A stretch of DNA of 29,413 nt from JBKPIY01 sp046730475 (GTDB lineage Bacteria > Actinomycetota > Thermoleophilia > Solirubrobacterales > 70-9): positions 1-29,413 of the forward strand of contig JBKPIY010000033.1 of NCBI GenBank assembly GCA_046730475.1, given 5' to 3'. Made by a program: the position numbers and the translations under genes. The notes below the pieces were generated by a model. It had not been told where the DNA came from. It was given only the letters and a program-made list of their open reading frames with translations, and ran no database searches. Numbering within the stretch: the first letter of the stretch is position 1; each line of letters starts with the position of its first letter. Of the stretch, positions 7,870-15,826 are shown piece by piece.

Positions 7870-9225
7870 GTGTCCGCCACCGCCGAGCGGCTGCTTCGCT
7901 TCTTCGAGGAGCTTCGCTCGGAGGGGGTCGCGGTCGGGACCTCGGAGATCATGGACGCGTTTGCGGCGCTCGACGAGGTGTCCTGGACCGATCAGCGTGA
8001 CTTCCGCGAGTCGCTCGCGGCGACCGTTGCCAAGTCCCAGGAGGACCGGCGAATCTTCGAGCTCCTCTTCGACCGCCACTTCTTCCGCGCCGCCGAGCAG
8101 GAGGCGCTCGAGCGGGGGGTCGGTGAGCAACGCTTCGAGGGCTCGGACCGGCTCGACCTCGAAGACCTTCGCGACTCCATCCGGCAGGCGATCTCGGCGG
8201 GCAGCGACGGCGAGATGCGCGATCTGGCGCGGCTGGCGATCGCGGCCTTCGGGCGCCGCGGAGAGCGCTCTGGGGTGATCGGAGTCGACGTCCAGCGGAT
8301 CCGCCGAAGCCTCGGGCTCCAGGCGCGGGGGCGCGGCGCCGAGGGCGAGGAGCTCCCCGCGCTCGACCCTGACCAGGTGCGCGAGTTCGAGCGCCACCTC
8401 CGCCGTGAGCTCGAGCGGGCGACAATCGAGCGGGCGGGCAAGCTGCCCCCCTCGCGGCCGCTGGCCGAGCTTGACCGCGCCCTCCCCACCAGCCCCGCCC
8501 AGGACCTCGCCGCCGTCCACCGCGCGGTTGCCCAGCTGAAGCGGCGAATCGCCACCCTCGGCCACGAGCAGCGGGGTAGGCGCAGGGGACGGGTGGTCGA
8601 TGTCCGCCGGACGATGCGGGCCTCGCTCGAGACCGGTGGGGTGCCGTTACGACTCCGCTACCGGCCGAGGCGCCCGCGGCGCCCCGAGATCTACGTGTTG
8701 TGCGACGTCTCCACCTCGGTCTCGAGCGCCTCGGTCTTCTTCCTTTCCGTTCTCCATGCCCTCCACGACAGCTTTCGCAAGCTCCGCAGCTTCGTGTTCA
8801 TCGAGCGGATCAGCGAGGTAACCGACATCTTCGAGCACGAGCGCGACTTCCGCCGGATCTCCGAGCGGGTCTCGTCCGAGGGTGGCGTCGCCGACGTCTC
8901 GGGGTACACCGACTACGGCCGGGTCTGGCTCGAGTTCCACGAGGAGATTGCCGAGGAGCTCGGGCCGCGGTCGACCGTGATCGTGCTGGGCGACGCCCGC
9001 ACCAACGGGCGCGAGCCACACGCCGAGATCTTCGGGCGGATCTCCGGGCAGGCCGGGCGCACCTTCTGGCTGAACCCCGAGCCGAAGCTCTACTGGAACT
9101 ACGGCGACTCGGTGATGGCCGCCTACGAGCGCTTCTGCGACGGCGCCTTCGAGTGCTGGACGACCAAGCACCTCGAGAGCTTCGTCAACCTCGTCGCCGG
9201 CGGGCGAGTGGCGGCGGCGAGCTGA
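7870..9225 (+). CDS. VWA domain protein, CoxE-like
   Basis: 451-residue protein with a helical N-terminal half (about 1-260) and a C-terminal von Willebrand A domain. The MIDAS metal site is intact: DVSTS (Asp279, Ser281, Ser283), Thr347 in GYTDYG and Asp375 in LGDARTN. The closing block NPEPKLYWNYGDSVM is characteristic of CoxE-like proteins. The GTG at 7870 starts 2 bases after the MoxR stop; other frames upstream are inside moxR. Together with MoxR it should form an ATP-driven maturation or remodelling pair in the cytosol. The client protein is not encoded nearby. Confidence 0.88.
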   Translation: MSATAERLLRFFEELRSEGVAVGTSEIMDAFAALDEVSWTDQRDFRESLAATVAKSQEDRRIFELLFDRHFFRAAEQEALERGVGEQRFEGSDRLDLEDLRDSIRQAISAGSDGEMRDLARLAIAAFGRRGERSGVIGVDVQRIRRSLGLQARGRGAEGEELPALDPDQVREFERHLRRELERATIERAGKLPPSRPLAELDRALPTSPAQDLAAVHRAVAQLKRRIATLGHEQRGRRRGRVVDVRRTMRASLETGGVPLRLRYRPRRPRRPEIYVLCDVSTSVSSASVFFLSVLHALHDSFRKLRSFVFIERISEVTDIFEHERDFRRISERVSSEGGVADVSGYTDYGRVWLEFHEEIAEELGPRSTVIVLGDARTNGREPHAEIFGRISGQAGRTFWLNPEPKLYWNYGDSVMAAYERFCDGAFECWTTKHLESFVNLVAGGRVAAAS

Positions 9226-9317
9226 GGATCGTCCCGCTCCCCCCGCCTCGTCCCTCGCCGGTCGATCAGTCGGGTCGATGAGGTCAGTCGCGAACGCCGC
9301 CGGCGCGGATCTCTCGA

Positions 9318-9779
9318 TCAGCGGTCGGGACGGCCGTCAACGGCGAGGCGCTCGTTCAGGTACGCCTCCTCCCCCGTCACCTCGCGGCCGAGCCACGGCG
9401 GCGGCTCGAACGCGCGTGCCTCGCTCTCGCCGTGGAACTCGACCTCGGCGACGGCGAGGCCGTCGAGCTCGCCCCCGTAGAGGTCGAGCTCGATCTGCAG
9501 CTCGCGACCGGGGAGCGGGATCAGGTGCCGTCGCTTTCGAATCCGCCGCCCCTTGGTCAGGTCCCAGAGTCGCTCGAACGGCTCCGCCGGGATCTCGACC
9601 TCGCACTCCTCCCGCGACAGGCCTCCGCCGCGTTTCACGGTCAGCAGCCGCCGGCCGCCCTTGCGCCGAAGCCGCACCTCGTCCTTCCCCAGGGCGAGAT
9701 AGCCCTGCTCGATCTCATCGGAATCGGTGCCGCCGAGGTCGGGCAGCCGGTCGACCAGGAACTTCCGCTCCACCTCCAC
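9318..9779 (-). CDS. CYTH domain protein (triphosphate tunnel metalloenzyme)
   Basis: 153-residue CYTH/TTM protein. The N-terminal EVERKFLV contains the ExExK signature, and alternating charged strands follow (DEVRLRRKGGRRLLTVKRGG, ELQIELDLYGG, VAEVEFHGESEA) that line the tunnel with Arg/Lys and Glu. Small bacterial members act on inorganic triphosphate or related phosphates with divalent metal. The GTG at 9779 is preceded 6 bases upstream by TAGGTT and has no Shine-Dalgarno sequence, consistent with a leaderless start. It converges on the VWA gene and diverges from the thiamine-uptake operon. Confidence 0.88.
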   Translation of the reverse strand: MEVERKFLVDRLPDLGGTDSDEIEQGYLALGKDEVRLRRKGGRRLLTVKRGGGLSREECEVEIPAEPFERLWDLTKGRRIRKRRHLIPLPGRELQIELDLYGGELDGLAVAEVEFHGESEARAFEPPPWLGREVTGEEAYLNERLAVDGRPDR

Positions 9780-9785
9780 CCGCCA

Positions 9786-9791
9786 AACCTA
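9786..9791 (-). promoter_or_regulatory. -10 box of a leaderless promoter for the CYTH gene
   Basis: TAGGTT on the minus strand, 6 bases before the GTG start at 9779. The -35 region is not recognisable. Confidence 0.4.
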
Positions 9792-9837
9792 GCGTCGGGC
9801 GCTCGGTCACGGCTTCGCGCCGAGGGCGAATATCTAA

Positions 9838-9955
9838 ACTCAGGGGCGACCCCTGACAGGGGGGCTCGCGGGTAAGCGGGCTGAGATAGCGCCCTTGTCC
9901 CTTCGACACCCGGCGCTGACCCTTCGAACCTGTGCGGTAATGCGCGCGGAGGGAG
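9838..9955 (+). ncRNA. TPP riboswitch (THI element)
   Basis: The conserved THI-box elements appear in order: CTCAGGGG at 9839-9846, GGGCTGAGATAGC around 9878-9890, then ACCCTTCGAACCTG at 9919-9932 and GGTAATGCGCGCGGAGGGAG up to 9955. They match the TPP-binding core (the CUGAGA pyrimidine-sensor strand, and the GAACCUG/UAAUGC/AGGGA strand). The element ends right at the start codon at 9957, and its GGAGGGAG 3' strand doubles as the Shine-Dalgarno sequence, so TPP binding should block ribosome access. The likely -10 box is TATCTA at 9831-9836. Confidence 0.93.
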
Positions 9956-9956
9956 C

Positions 9957-10805
9957 ATGTCGACCAAGACCGGGGCTCCCAGTGCGGAGCCCCTCGACCA
10001 CATTCAGGAGGACACCCGGGAAGCGGTCGGGGCGTCCGCCGCACCGGGTACCGCCGCGGTCGCGATCCGCGGGGTCGGCCACTCGTTCGGCGACCTCCGC
10101 GCGCTCGACGGCTTCGACGCCGAGGCGGCCCCCGGGATGGTGCTCGGGATCGTCGGGCCCTCCGGATGCGGGAAGTCGACCCTGCTCGAGCTGATCGCCG
10201 GGCTGCGCGAGCCCGACCAGGGGAGGATCTCGGTCGGGGTCGCCTCCGGAGCGGCGGAGCGCCTGGCGGCCTGCGGCTACATGCCCCAGCGCGATCTCCT
10301 CCTGCCCTGGCTGAGCGCAATCGACAACGCCGCCTTGGCTCTGCGGATCGGCGGGCGCTCGCGACAGGAGGCTCGCGGAGCGGCGTCGCCGCTGTTCGAG
10401 CGCTTCGGGCTCGCGGGCTTCGAGCCGGCACGGCCCGACGAGCTCTCGGGCGGAATGCGCCAGCGGGTCGCCTTCCTGCGCACACTCCTGACCGGGCGCC
10501 CGATCCTGCTTCTCGACGAGCCATTCGCGTCGCTCGACGCGATCACTCGCGCCGAGATGCAGACCTGGCTCTCCGAGGTGCTGGCGACCGACCCGCGGAC
10601 GGTCCTCCTCGTCACCCACGACGTCGAGGAGGCCCTTTACCTGTCCGACCGGGTGCTGGTGATGACCCGCCGGCCCGGTCGGGTGGCCGCCGAGGTCGAG
10701 GTTGCTGCCCCGCGGGCGCCCGACCGCGCCACGGCGGTCACCTCGGCGGAGTTCGCCGAGCTCAAGCAGGGGGCCCTGCGGACCCTGGCGGGAGGCGACC
10801 GGTGA
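9957..10805 (+). CDS. thiZ: ABC transporter ATP-binding protein, thiamine precursor uptake (ThiZ-like)
   Basis: 282-residue ATPase of the nitrate/sulfonate/taurine/HMP importer family. About 35 residues of low-complexity N-terminus precede the ABC domain: Walker A GPSGCGKST near 67-75, Q-loop YMPQRDLLLPW, signature LSGGMRQRV near 163-171, Walker B ILLLDEP near 183-189 and the switch His in VTHD near 222. The ATG at 9957 follows immediately on the TPP riboswitch. Its stop overlaps the permease start (GTGA). The riboswitch and the NMT1/THI5-like binding protein two genes on point to a thiamine pyrimidine precursor (HMP or a relative) as substrate. Confidence 0.9.
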   Translation: MSTKTGAPSAEPLDHIQEDTREAVGASAAPGTAAVAIRGVGHSFGDLRALDGFDAEAAPGMVLGIVGPSGCGKSTLLELIAGLREPDQGRISVGVASGAAERLAACGYMPQRDLLLPWLSAIDNAALALRIGGRSRQEARGAASPLFERFGLAGFEPARPDELSGGMRQRVAFLRTLLTGRPILLLDEPFASLDAITRAEMQTWLSEVLATDPRTVLLVTHDVEEALYLSDRVLVMTRRPGRVAAEVEVAAPRAPDRATAVTSAEFAELKQGALRTLAGGDR

Positions 10806-11617
10806 GCGGGGGCCGCGCATCGGCCGCTCGCCGAGCGCGCGACGCCCTTCTGCCGGTGGCCGTCCTCGTCATCCTGCTCGGCCTCTGGGAGCTGGCCTCG
10901 CGCTGGGACCTGATCGCGAACGCGCTCAACATCCAGGACTTCCTGGTGCCGTCGCCGAGCGAGATCGCGACGTCGCTTTGGGACGACCGCTCGCTCCTCG
11001 CCACCAACGCCTGGGTGACCCTGAAGGAGGTGGTGCTCGGCTTCGGCCTGGCGGTCGTGCTCGGCGTCGCCTTCGCGTTCCTCATTCACCTCTCGCGCGT
11101 CGCCCGGCGGGCGCTCTACCCCCTGCTGGTCGCGTCCCAGACCGTGCCGGTGATCGCGATCGCGCCGGTCCTGGTCGTCTGGTTCGGCTTCGGGCTCGGT
11201 CCGAAGCTCGCGATCATCGCGCTGATCTGCTTCTTCCCGATCACCGTCAACACCCTCGACGGGCTTCGCTCCGTCGATCCCGACCTGATCAAGATGATGC
11301 GAACCCTGGGGGCGGGGCGATCCCAGATCCTCTTTCGCGCCGAGGCCCCGTCGGCGCTTCCGTTCACCTTCAGCGGCGCCAAGGTGGCGATCGCGGTGGC
11401 GGTGATCGGCGCCGTGTTCGGAGAGTGGACCGGCTCGGACTCGGGGCTGGGCCACCTGATCCTCACCGCCCAGGCGCAGCTCCTCACCCCGCGGCTGTTC
11501 GCCGCGATCGTGGTTCTGTCGGCGATGGCGATCGCCCTCTTCTGGGCGCTGTCCTTCGCCGAGCGCCGGATCATCACCTGGAAGCCCGACCCCGCCGCGT
11601 CGCGAGCGGCCACCTGA
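10802..11617 (+). CDS. thiX: ABC transporter permease, thiamine precursor uptake (ThiX-like)
   Basis: 271-residue membrane permease of the BPD_transp_1 family with about six helices. The cytoplasmic EAA-type loop that contacts the ATPase is visible as LGAGRSQILFRAEAPSALPF near residues 170-190, and the TVPVIAIAPVLVVWFGFG segment is typical of SsuC/TauC/ThiX permeases. The GTG at 10802 overlaps the ATPase stop by 4 bases; longer readings in this frame lie within the ATPase gene. Forms the channel of the importer with the flanking ATPase and lipoprotein. Confidence 0.9.
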   Translation: MSGGRASAARRARDALLPVAVLVILLGLWELASRWDLIANALNIQDFLVPSPSEIATSLWDDRSLLATNAWVTLKEVVLGFGLAVVLGVAFAFLIHLSRVARRALYPLLVASQTVPVIAIAPVLVVWFGFGLGPKLAIIALICFFPITVNTLDGLRSVDPDLIKMMRTLGAGRSQILFRAEAPSALPFTFSGAKVAIAVAVIGAVFGEWTGSDSGLGHLILTAQAQLLTPRLFAAIVVLSAMAIALFWALSFAERRIITWKPDPAASRAAT

Positions 11618-11626
11618 GGGGGAGGG

Positions 11627-12655
11627 ATGACCGTCAAGAAGCTGGCCCTCCTCGTCGCCTCTGCCATCGTCCTGGCGAGCCTGGCGCTGGCCCTCGCAGC
11701 GTGCGGCGAGAAGCGGGACGTCACCACCTCTCCCGGACCGCAGCGATTCGACCTCGCCCTCGACTTCTACGTCAACCCCGACCACGCCGGCATCTTCACC
11801 GCCCTCGACCAAGGCTACTTCCGCCGCGGGGGCCTCGACGTCCACACCACCGTTCCCTCGGACCCCTCGGCGCCGATTCGCGAGGTCGCCGCAGGGCGAG
11901 CCGACCTGGCGGTCTCCTACGAGCCCGAGGTGCTGCTCGCCCGCGACCGGGGGCTCGACGTCACCGCCGTCGCCGCGATCGTCGACGAGCCCCTGACCTC
12001 GCTGATCTCGCTCCCGCGGGCCGGGATCGCCGAGCCCGCCGACCTGAAGGGGAAGACGGTCGCCACCGCCGGGATCCCCTACCAGACCGACTACCTGCAG
12101 ACGATCCTGGCCGGCGCCGGGTTGTCGCTGGGCGACGTCGACGAGGTGAACGTCGGCCTCAACCTCCTCCCCGCCCTGCTGGGGGGTCGCGCCGACGCGA
12201 TCCTCGGGGGATTCCGGAACGTCGAGGGGGTCGAGCTCCAGCGGCGCGGGGACGACCCCCGGGTGGTCCCGGTGAACCAGCTGGGGGTCCCCACCTACGA
12301 CGAGCTCGTCCTGGTCGCCCGGAGCTCGGACGTGAGCGAAAACGCCGACAACCTGCGCGTGTTCATCTCCGCCCTGGCGAAGGGCACCCGCGATGCGGTC
12401 GCCGACCCCGCCCTCGCGACCGCCGACGTGCTCAAGGCCGGCCAGGGCCTCGACCCGAAGCTGACCCGGGCGGAGATCGACGCCACCCTGCCCCTGCTCG
12501 CCCGCGGCGCCGGGCGCCCGTACGGGTACATGAGCCCGGACGGGTGGGCGACCTTCGCGGGTTGGATGAAGAGCAACGGCCTGATCTCCGACATCCCCTC
12601 GACCGGCGACGTCCTCACCGACGCCCTGCTGCCCCCGGTTCCCTCCCGGCGCTAG
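11627..12655 (+). CDS. thiY: NMT1/THI5-like substrate-binding lipoprotein (ThiY-like)
   Basis: 342-residue extracytoplasmic binding protein. The N-terminus MTVKK, a hydrophobic stretch and the lipobox LAAC (Cys26) mark a lipoprotein anchored outside the membrane. The mature part has the NMT1/THI5 fold: LDFYVNPDHAGIFTALDQGYF at the start, GRADLAVSYEPEVLLARDRG and LKGKTVATAGIPYQTDYLQ, all typical of pyrimidine-precursor binding proteins. ATG 11627 has GGGGGAGGG just upstream and lies 9 bases after the permease stop. Captures the precursor for the ThiX/ThiZ importer under riboswitch control. Confidence 0.9.
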   Translation: MTVKKLALLVASAIVLASLALALAACGEKRDVTTSPGPQRFDLALDFYVNPDHAGIFTALDQGYFRRGGLDVHTTVPSDPSAPIREVAAGRADLAVSYEPEVLLARDRGLDVTAVAAIVDEPLTSLISLPRAGIAEPADLKGKTVATAGIPYQTDYLQTILAGAGLSLGDVDEVNVGLNLLPALLGGRADAILGGFRNVEGVELQRRGDDPRVVPVNQLGVPTYDELVLVARSSDVSENADNLRVFISALAKGTRDAVADPALATADVLKAGQGLDPKLTRAEIDATLPLLARGAGRPYGYMSPDGWATFAGWMKSNGLISDIPSTGDVLTDALLPPVPSRR

Positions 12656-12683
12656 GGCTCCCGCCGGAAAGCGCCGCGGGCCT

Positions 12684-13235
12684 CTAGCACGACTTGGCGT
12701 CGCCCTCCTCGGGGCGGTCGAACTCCTCGGCCATCAGCCGCCAGCCCTCCATGAAGTGGGCCCGGGCGGCGGGCGAGAGCTCATCGAGGGTCCGCCTGAT
12801 CGGCTCCAGCTTCGCCCTCACCCAGGGCTCGAAGCTGCGGCGGTACTCCTCGCTCAGGCTCGCGAGCGTCCGCCGGCGGTCGCGCTCGTCCTCGCGGCGC
12901 TCGACCAAGCCGGCGCGACCGAGCTCGCCGACGAGGAGGCTGGCGGTCGCCAGGCGCAGGCCGATCCGGTCTGCGAGCTCGCTCACGCTCATCTCCCCCT
13001 CAAAGGTGAGGGTGAGCAGCACGGGGCCGTGGCGCGGCCCGATCCCCTCCCGCTCGAGCGCCTCCTTCAGCTTCGGGGGCTCGGGGAGCCTGGGGCCCCT
13101 CTCCCTCTTTAGCCCGTGCACCACTCGCGGGATCATGGGGACGAGCTCGCGAAGGTCGTCCTCGACCGAGGAGCCCGGGCCCGCGGGGGCTCGCTCGGGA
13201 GGATTCTTAGCTTCACTTGCTTCCCTGGTCGACAT
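12684..13235 (-). CDS. MarR family transcriptional regulator
   Basis: 183-residue winged-helix regulator. The recognition region reads MSVSELADRIGLRLATASLLVGELGRAGLVERREDERDRRR, given here as its parts: SELADRIGLRLATAS (helix-turn-helix) and LVERREDERDRRR (wing), both classic MarR features. Start ATG 13235 is preferred to an ATG at 13274, which would overlap the intergenic palindrome and the promoter. Divergent from the MMPL exporter gene with a 65-base gap holding a 17-bp palindrome, so it most likely represses the exporter and itself. Inducer unknown. Confidence 0.9.
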   Translation of the reverse strand: MSTREASEAKNPPERAPAGPGSSVEDDLRELVPMIPRVVHGLKRERGPRLPEPPKLKEALEREGIGPRHGPVLLTLTFEGEMSVSELADRIGLRLATASLLVGELGRAGLVERREDERDRRRTLASLSEEYRRSFEPWVRAKLEPIRRTLDELSPAARAHFMEGWRLMAEEFDRPEEGDAKSC

Positions 13236-13252
13236 CGGTGACGATCCTGTGG

Positions 13253-13258
13253 TATACA
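13253..13258 (+). promoter_or_regulatory. Putative -10 box for the MMPL exporter
   Basis: TATACA with TCGACA 18 bases upstream (13229-13234). Start of transcription would be near 13265, just ahead of the palindromic operator. Confidence 0.4.
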
Positions 13259-13268
13259 TCCCGTTGAG

Positions 13269-13285
13269 TTTCAAACTATTTGAAA
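13269..13285. promoter_or_regulatory. Palindromic operator for the MarR regulator
   Basis: Perfect inverted repeat TTTCAAA-CTA-TTTGAAA, the only AT-rich palindrome of this quality in the neighbourhood, located between the divergent MarR and MMPL genes and directly after the predicted MMPL promoter. The size and symmetry suit a MarR dimer. Confidence 0.65.
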
Positions 13286-13300
13286 ACGGGACGGTTTGAG

Positions 13301-15550
13301 ATGCAGAGTATAGAACACGACGGTCACCAGGCGGCGGAGCGGGGACCGCGGGGCGGGATCCTCGCGCGGCTCGCCCGCTGGTGCGTCGCCCACCGCCGCC
13401 TCGCGATCGGGGGCTGGGTGGCCCTGCTGGTGGTCGTCCTCGCCGCCTCCCGAGCGGTCGGGACCCAGTACGCGAGCGACTTCTCCCTGTCGGGCACCGA
13501 GTCCCAGCACGCCCGCGACCTGCTCGAGCGCGACTTCCCCCAGCAGTCGGGGGACTCGGATCAGATCGTCTTCAACGTCTCGAGCGGATCGGTCCACGAC
13601 CCCGCGGTCCGCAACAGAATCCGGCCGATGCTGGCGAAGGTGGCGAGCCTCCCGCACGTGAGCGAGGTCGTGAGCCCCTACTCGCCCGACGGCGCCCGCG
13701 CGATCTCGGCCGACGGGCGGACCGCCTTCGCCACCGTCACCTTCGACTCCCAGGCGAACGACATCCCCAAGTCGGCGATCAACGGCGTGATCTCGACCGC
13801 CGAGGACGCCCGCACGTCGGGGCTCCAGGTCGAGCTCGGGGGCCAGGCGATCCAGCAGGCCCAGCAGCCCTCCCTCGGCGCCGCCACCGCGGTCGGCCTG
13901 GCGGCCGCGATCATCGTCCTCCTGATCACCTTCGGCTCGGTGGTGGCGATGGGGCTGCCGATCCTCACCGCCCTCCACGGGCTCGGGACCGGGGTGGGGC
14001 TGATCGCGATAGCCACCCACCTGATCGACATGCCCGACTTCTCCACCGAGCTGGCGGTGATGATCGGGCTCGGGGTCGGGATCGACTACTCGCTCTTCAT
14101 CGTCACCCGCTTCCGCGAGAACCTCCGGAACGGCGACGGCGTGAACGCCGCGATCGTCTCGGCGATGGACAGCGCCGGGCGGGCCGTCCTGTTCGCCGGG
14201 TGCACCGTGATCATCGCCCTGCTGGGGATGTTCGCCCTCGGGGTGAGCTTCCTCTACGGCCTCGCGATCGCCGCCTCGCTCACCGTCCTGATGACGATGA
14301 TCGCCGCCCTCACCGTGCTCCCAGCCCTGCTAGCGCGCTGGGGCGAGCAGATCGGCCGCCGCCGGCGGCGCCGGCGCTCGGCCCCCGCCCAGGCCTCCGG
14401 CCCCGGCTCCGCGCTGTGGCGGCGGTGGGCGATGTTCATCGACCGCCACCCCTGGCAGGGGGCGATCGCCGGGCTCGCGATCGTGGCGGTGCTGGCGGCG
14501 CCGCTGCTGTCGCTGCGACTCGGCCAGAGCGACGCGGGCAACGACCCCACCACCCTCACCACCCGCCGGGCCTACGACCTGCTCGCCGACGGATTCGGCC
14601 GCGGCTTCAACGGGCCCCTGCTGGTGGTCGCCTCGCTTCCGGACTCGGGCGCCCGGGCGGCCCTGGCCGACATCTCCTCGACCCTCGGGCGCACACCCGA
14701 CGTCGCCTCGGTTTCGGCTCCGCAGGTGAGCCCGGCCGGGAGGACCGCGACCTTCAGGGTCTATCCGCGCTCGGCCCCGCAGGACCGGGCCACCACCGAC
14801 CTCGTCAACCGCATTCGCGACGACGTGGTTCCCCCGCTCGAGCGGACCAGCGGGGCCCAGGTCCTAGTCGGCGGCCTGGTCGCCGTCCAGCAGGACTTCG
14901 CCCGGGTCCTCTCCCAGAAGCTGCCCCTGTTCATCGGAATCGTCGTCCTGCTCTCGGCCCTGCTCCTGTTCGTCGTCTTCCGCTCGATGGTGATCCCGAT
15001 CCAGGCGGCGCTGATGAACCTGTTCTCGATCGGCGCCTCGCTCGGGGTGATGGTGGCGATCTTCCAGTACGGGTGGCTCGGGGGACTGGTCGGCGTCGAC
15101 GGGGCCCCGATCGAGCCCTTCATCCCGGTGCTCCTGTTCGCAATCGTGTTCGGCCTGTCGATGGACTACGAGGTGTTTCTGGTCTCGCGCGTGCACGAGG
15201 AGTGGACCCGGCGCCGCAACGCCTCGAGGGCGATGGTCGAGGGGCTCGCGACCACGGGCCGGGTGATCACGGCGGCGGCCGCGATCATGATCTGCGTGTT
15301 CCTCTCGTTCGTCGCAGGCGACGAGCGGGTGCTGAAGCTGTTCGGCCTCAGCCTCGCCACGGCGGTCTTCCTCGACGCCTTCGTGGTCCGCTCCCTGCTC
15401 CTCCCCTCGGTCCTCCGGCTCCTCGGCCGGCGGACGTGGAGAATCCCGGCCTGGCTCGACCGCCGCCTCCCCCATGTCGCGATCGACACCGAGGCGGTCG
15501 CCGCCGAGTCGCGGCGGCCCACGGGGGAGCCGGCGTTCGAGGAGGCCTGA
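13301..15550 (+). CDS. MMPL/RND family transporter
   Basis: 749-residue membrane exporter of the MMPL branch of the RND superfamily with about twelve helices in two halves, each opening with a large extracytoplasmic loop. Both halves keep the proton-relay Asp: GLGVGIDYSLFIVTRF in the first and FGLSMDYEVFLVSRVHEEW in the second. I use ATG 13301; the upstream TTG at 13280 in the same frame falls in the operator. Divergent from a MarR regulator, so drug or lipid export induced by a MarR ligand is likely. The stop at 15550 is followed by a fragment of an unrelated gene. Confidence 0.92.
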   Translation: MQSIEHDGHQAAERGPRGGILARLARWCVAHRRLAIGGWVALLVVVLAASRAVGTQYASDFSLSGTESQHARDLLERDFPQQSGDSDQIVFNVSSGSVHDPAVRNRIRPMLAKVASLPHVSEVVSPYSPDGARAISADGRTAFATVTFDSQANDIPKSAINGVISTAEDARTSGLQVELGGQAIQQAQQPSLGAATAVGLAAAIIVLLITFGSVVAMGLPILTALHGLGTGVGLIAIATHLIDMPDFSTELAVMIGLGVGIDYSLFIVTRFRENLRNGDGVNAAIVSAMDSAGRAVLFAGCTVIIALLGMFALGVSFLYGLAIAASLTVLMTMIAALTVLPALLARWGEQIGRRRRRRRSAPAQASGPGSALWRRWAMFIDRHPWQGAIAGLAIVAVLAAPLLSLRLGQSDAGNDPTTLTTRRAYDLLADGFGRGFNGPLLVVASLPDSGARAALADISSTLGRTPDVASVSAPQVSPAGRTATFRVYPRSAPQDRATTDLVNRIRDDVVPPLERTSGAQVLVGGLVAVQQDFARVLSQKLPLFIGIVVLLSALLLFVVFRSMVIPIQAALMNLFSIGASLGVMVAIFQYGWLGGLVGVDGAPIEPFIPVLLFAIVFGLSMDYEVFLVSRVHEEWTRRRNASRAMVEGLATTGRVITAAAAIMICVFLSFVAGDERVLKLFGLSLATAVFLDAFVVRSLLLPSVLRLLGRRTWRIPAWLDRRLPHVAIDTEAVAAESRRPTGEPAFEEA

Positions 15551-15603
15551 GCGCTCGAACCCTCGACTTGTCGAACGGGGGAGGGGATCAGGCCCGCACC
15601 TGG

Positions 15604-15786
15604 GTGACCGATGATTCCGGCCGTCCCGAGGGCTTCGCCGAGGCGTGGCCGTCGATGACCGACGAGGTCGGGTTCGCCGACAAGATGAACAGCGTGGACA
15701 AGTACGGCGTCTCGACCACGCTCGCCGACGAGGACGCCGAGTGGAGCAACTCGACCGTGATCCCGCACCTCCGAGACCAACCGTGA
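15604..15786 (+). pseudogene. Fragment of a RibD-C/dihydrofolate reductase-like protein
   Basis: Short open frame of 60 codons with strongly GC third positions, unlike a shadow frame. Its central part, EGFAEAWPSMTDEVGFADKM followed by NSVDKYGVSTTL and EWSNSTVI, matches the middle of the common 'dihydrofolate reductase family' (RibD C-terminal) proteins, where the block reads roughly YEGFAAAWPSMTDEAGFADK. Intact members are about 190 residues; the N-terminal strand-and-LDG region and the C-terminal half are missing. The GTG at 15604 is just the first usable codon. Best explained as the remnant of a deleted gene. It is unlikely to make a folded enzyme. Confidence 0.7.
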
Positions 15787-15826
15787 GGGGCGGGGCCCCA
15801 CCCGGGGGCCCGGCGCGGATGGCAGG

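Noticed and set aside
12656..12683. CCCGC/GCGGG pairing between the thiY-like and MarR genes as a shared terminator
   Set aside because: The stem is short and lacks a T-run, so it is not separable from background in this GC-rich sequence.
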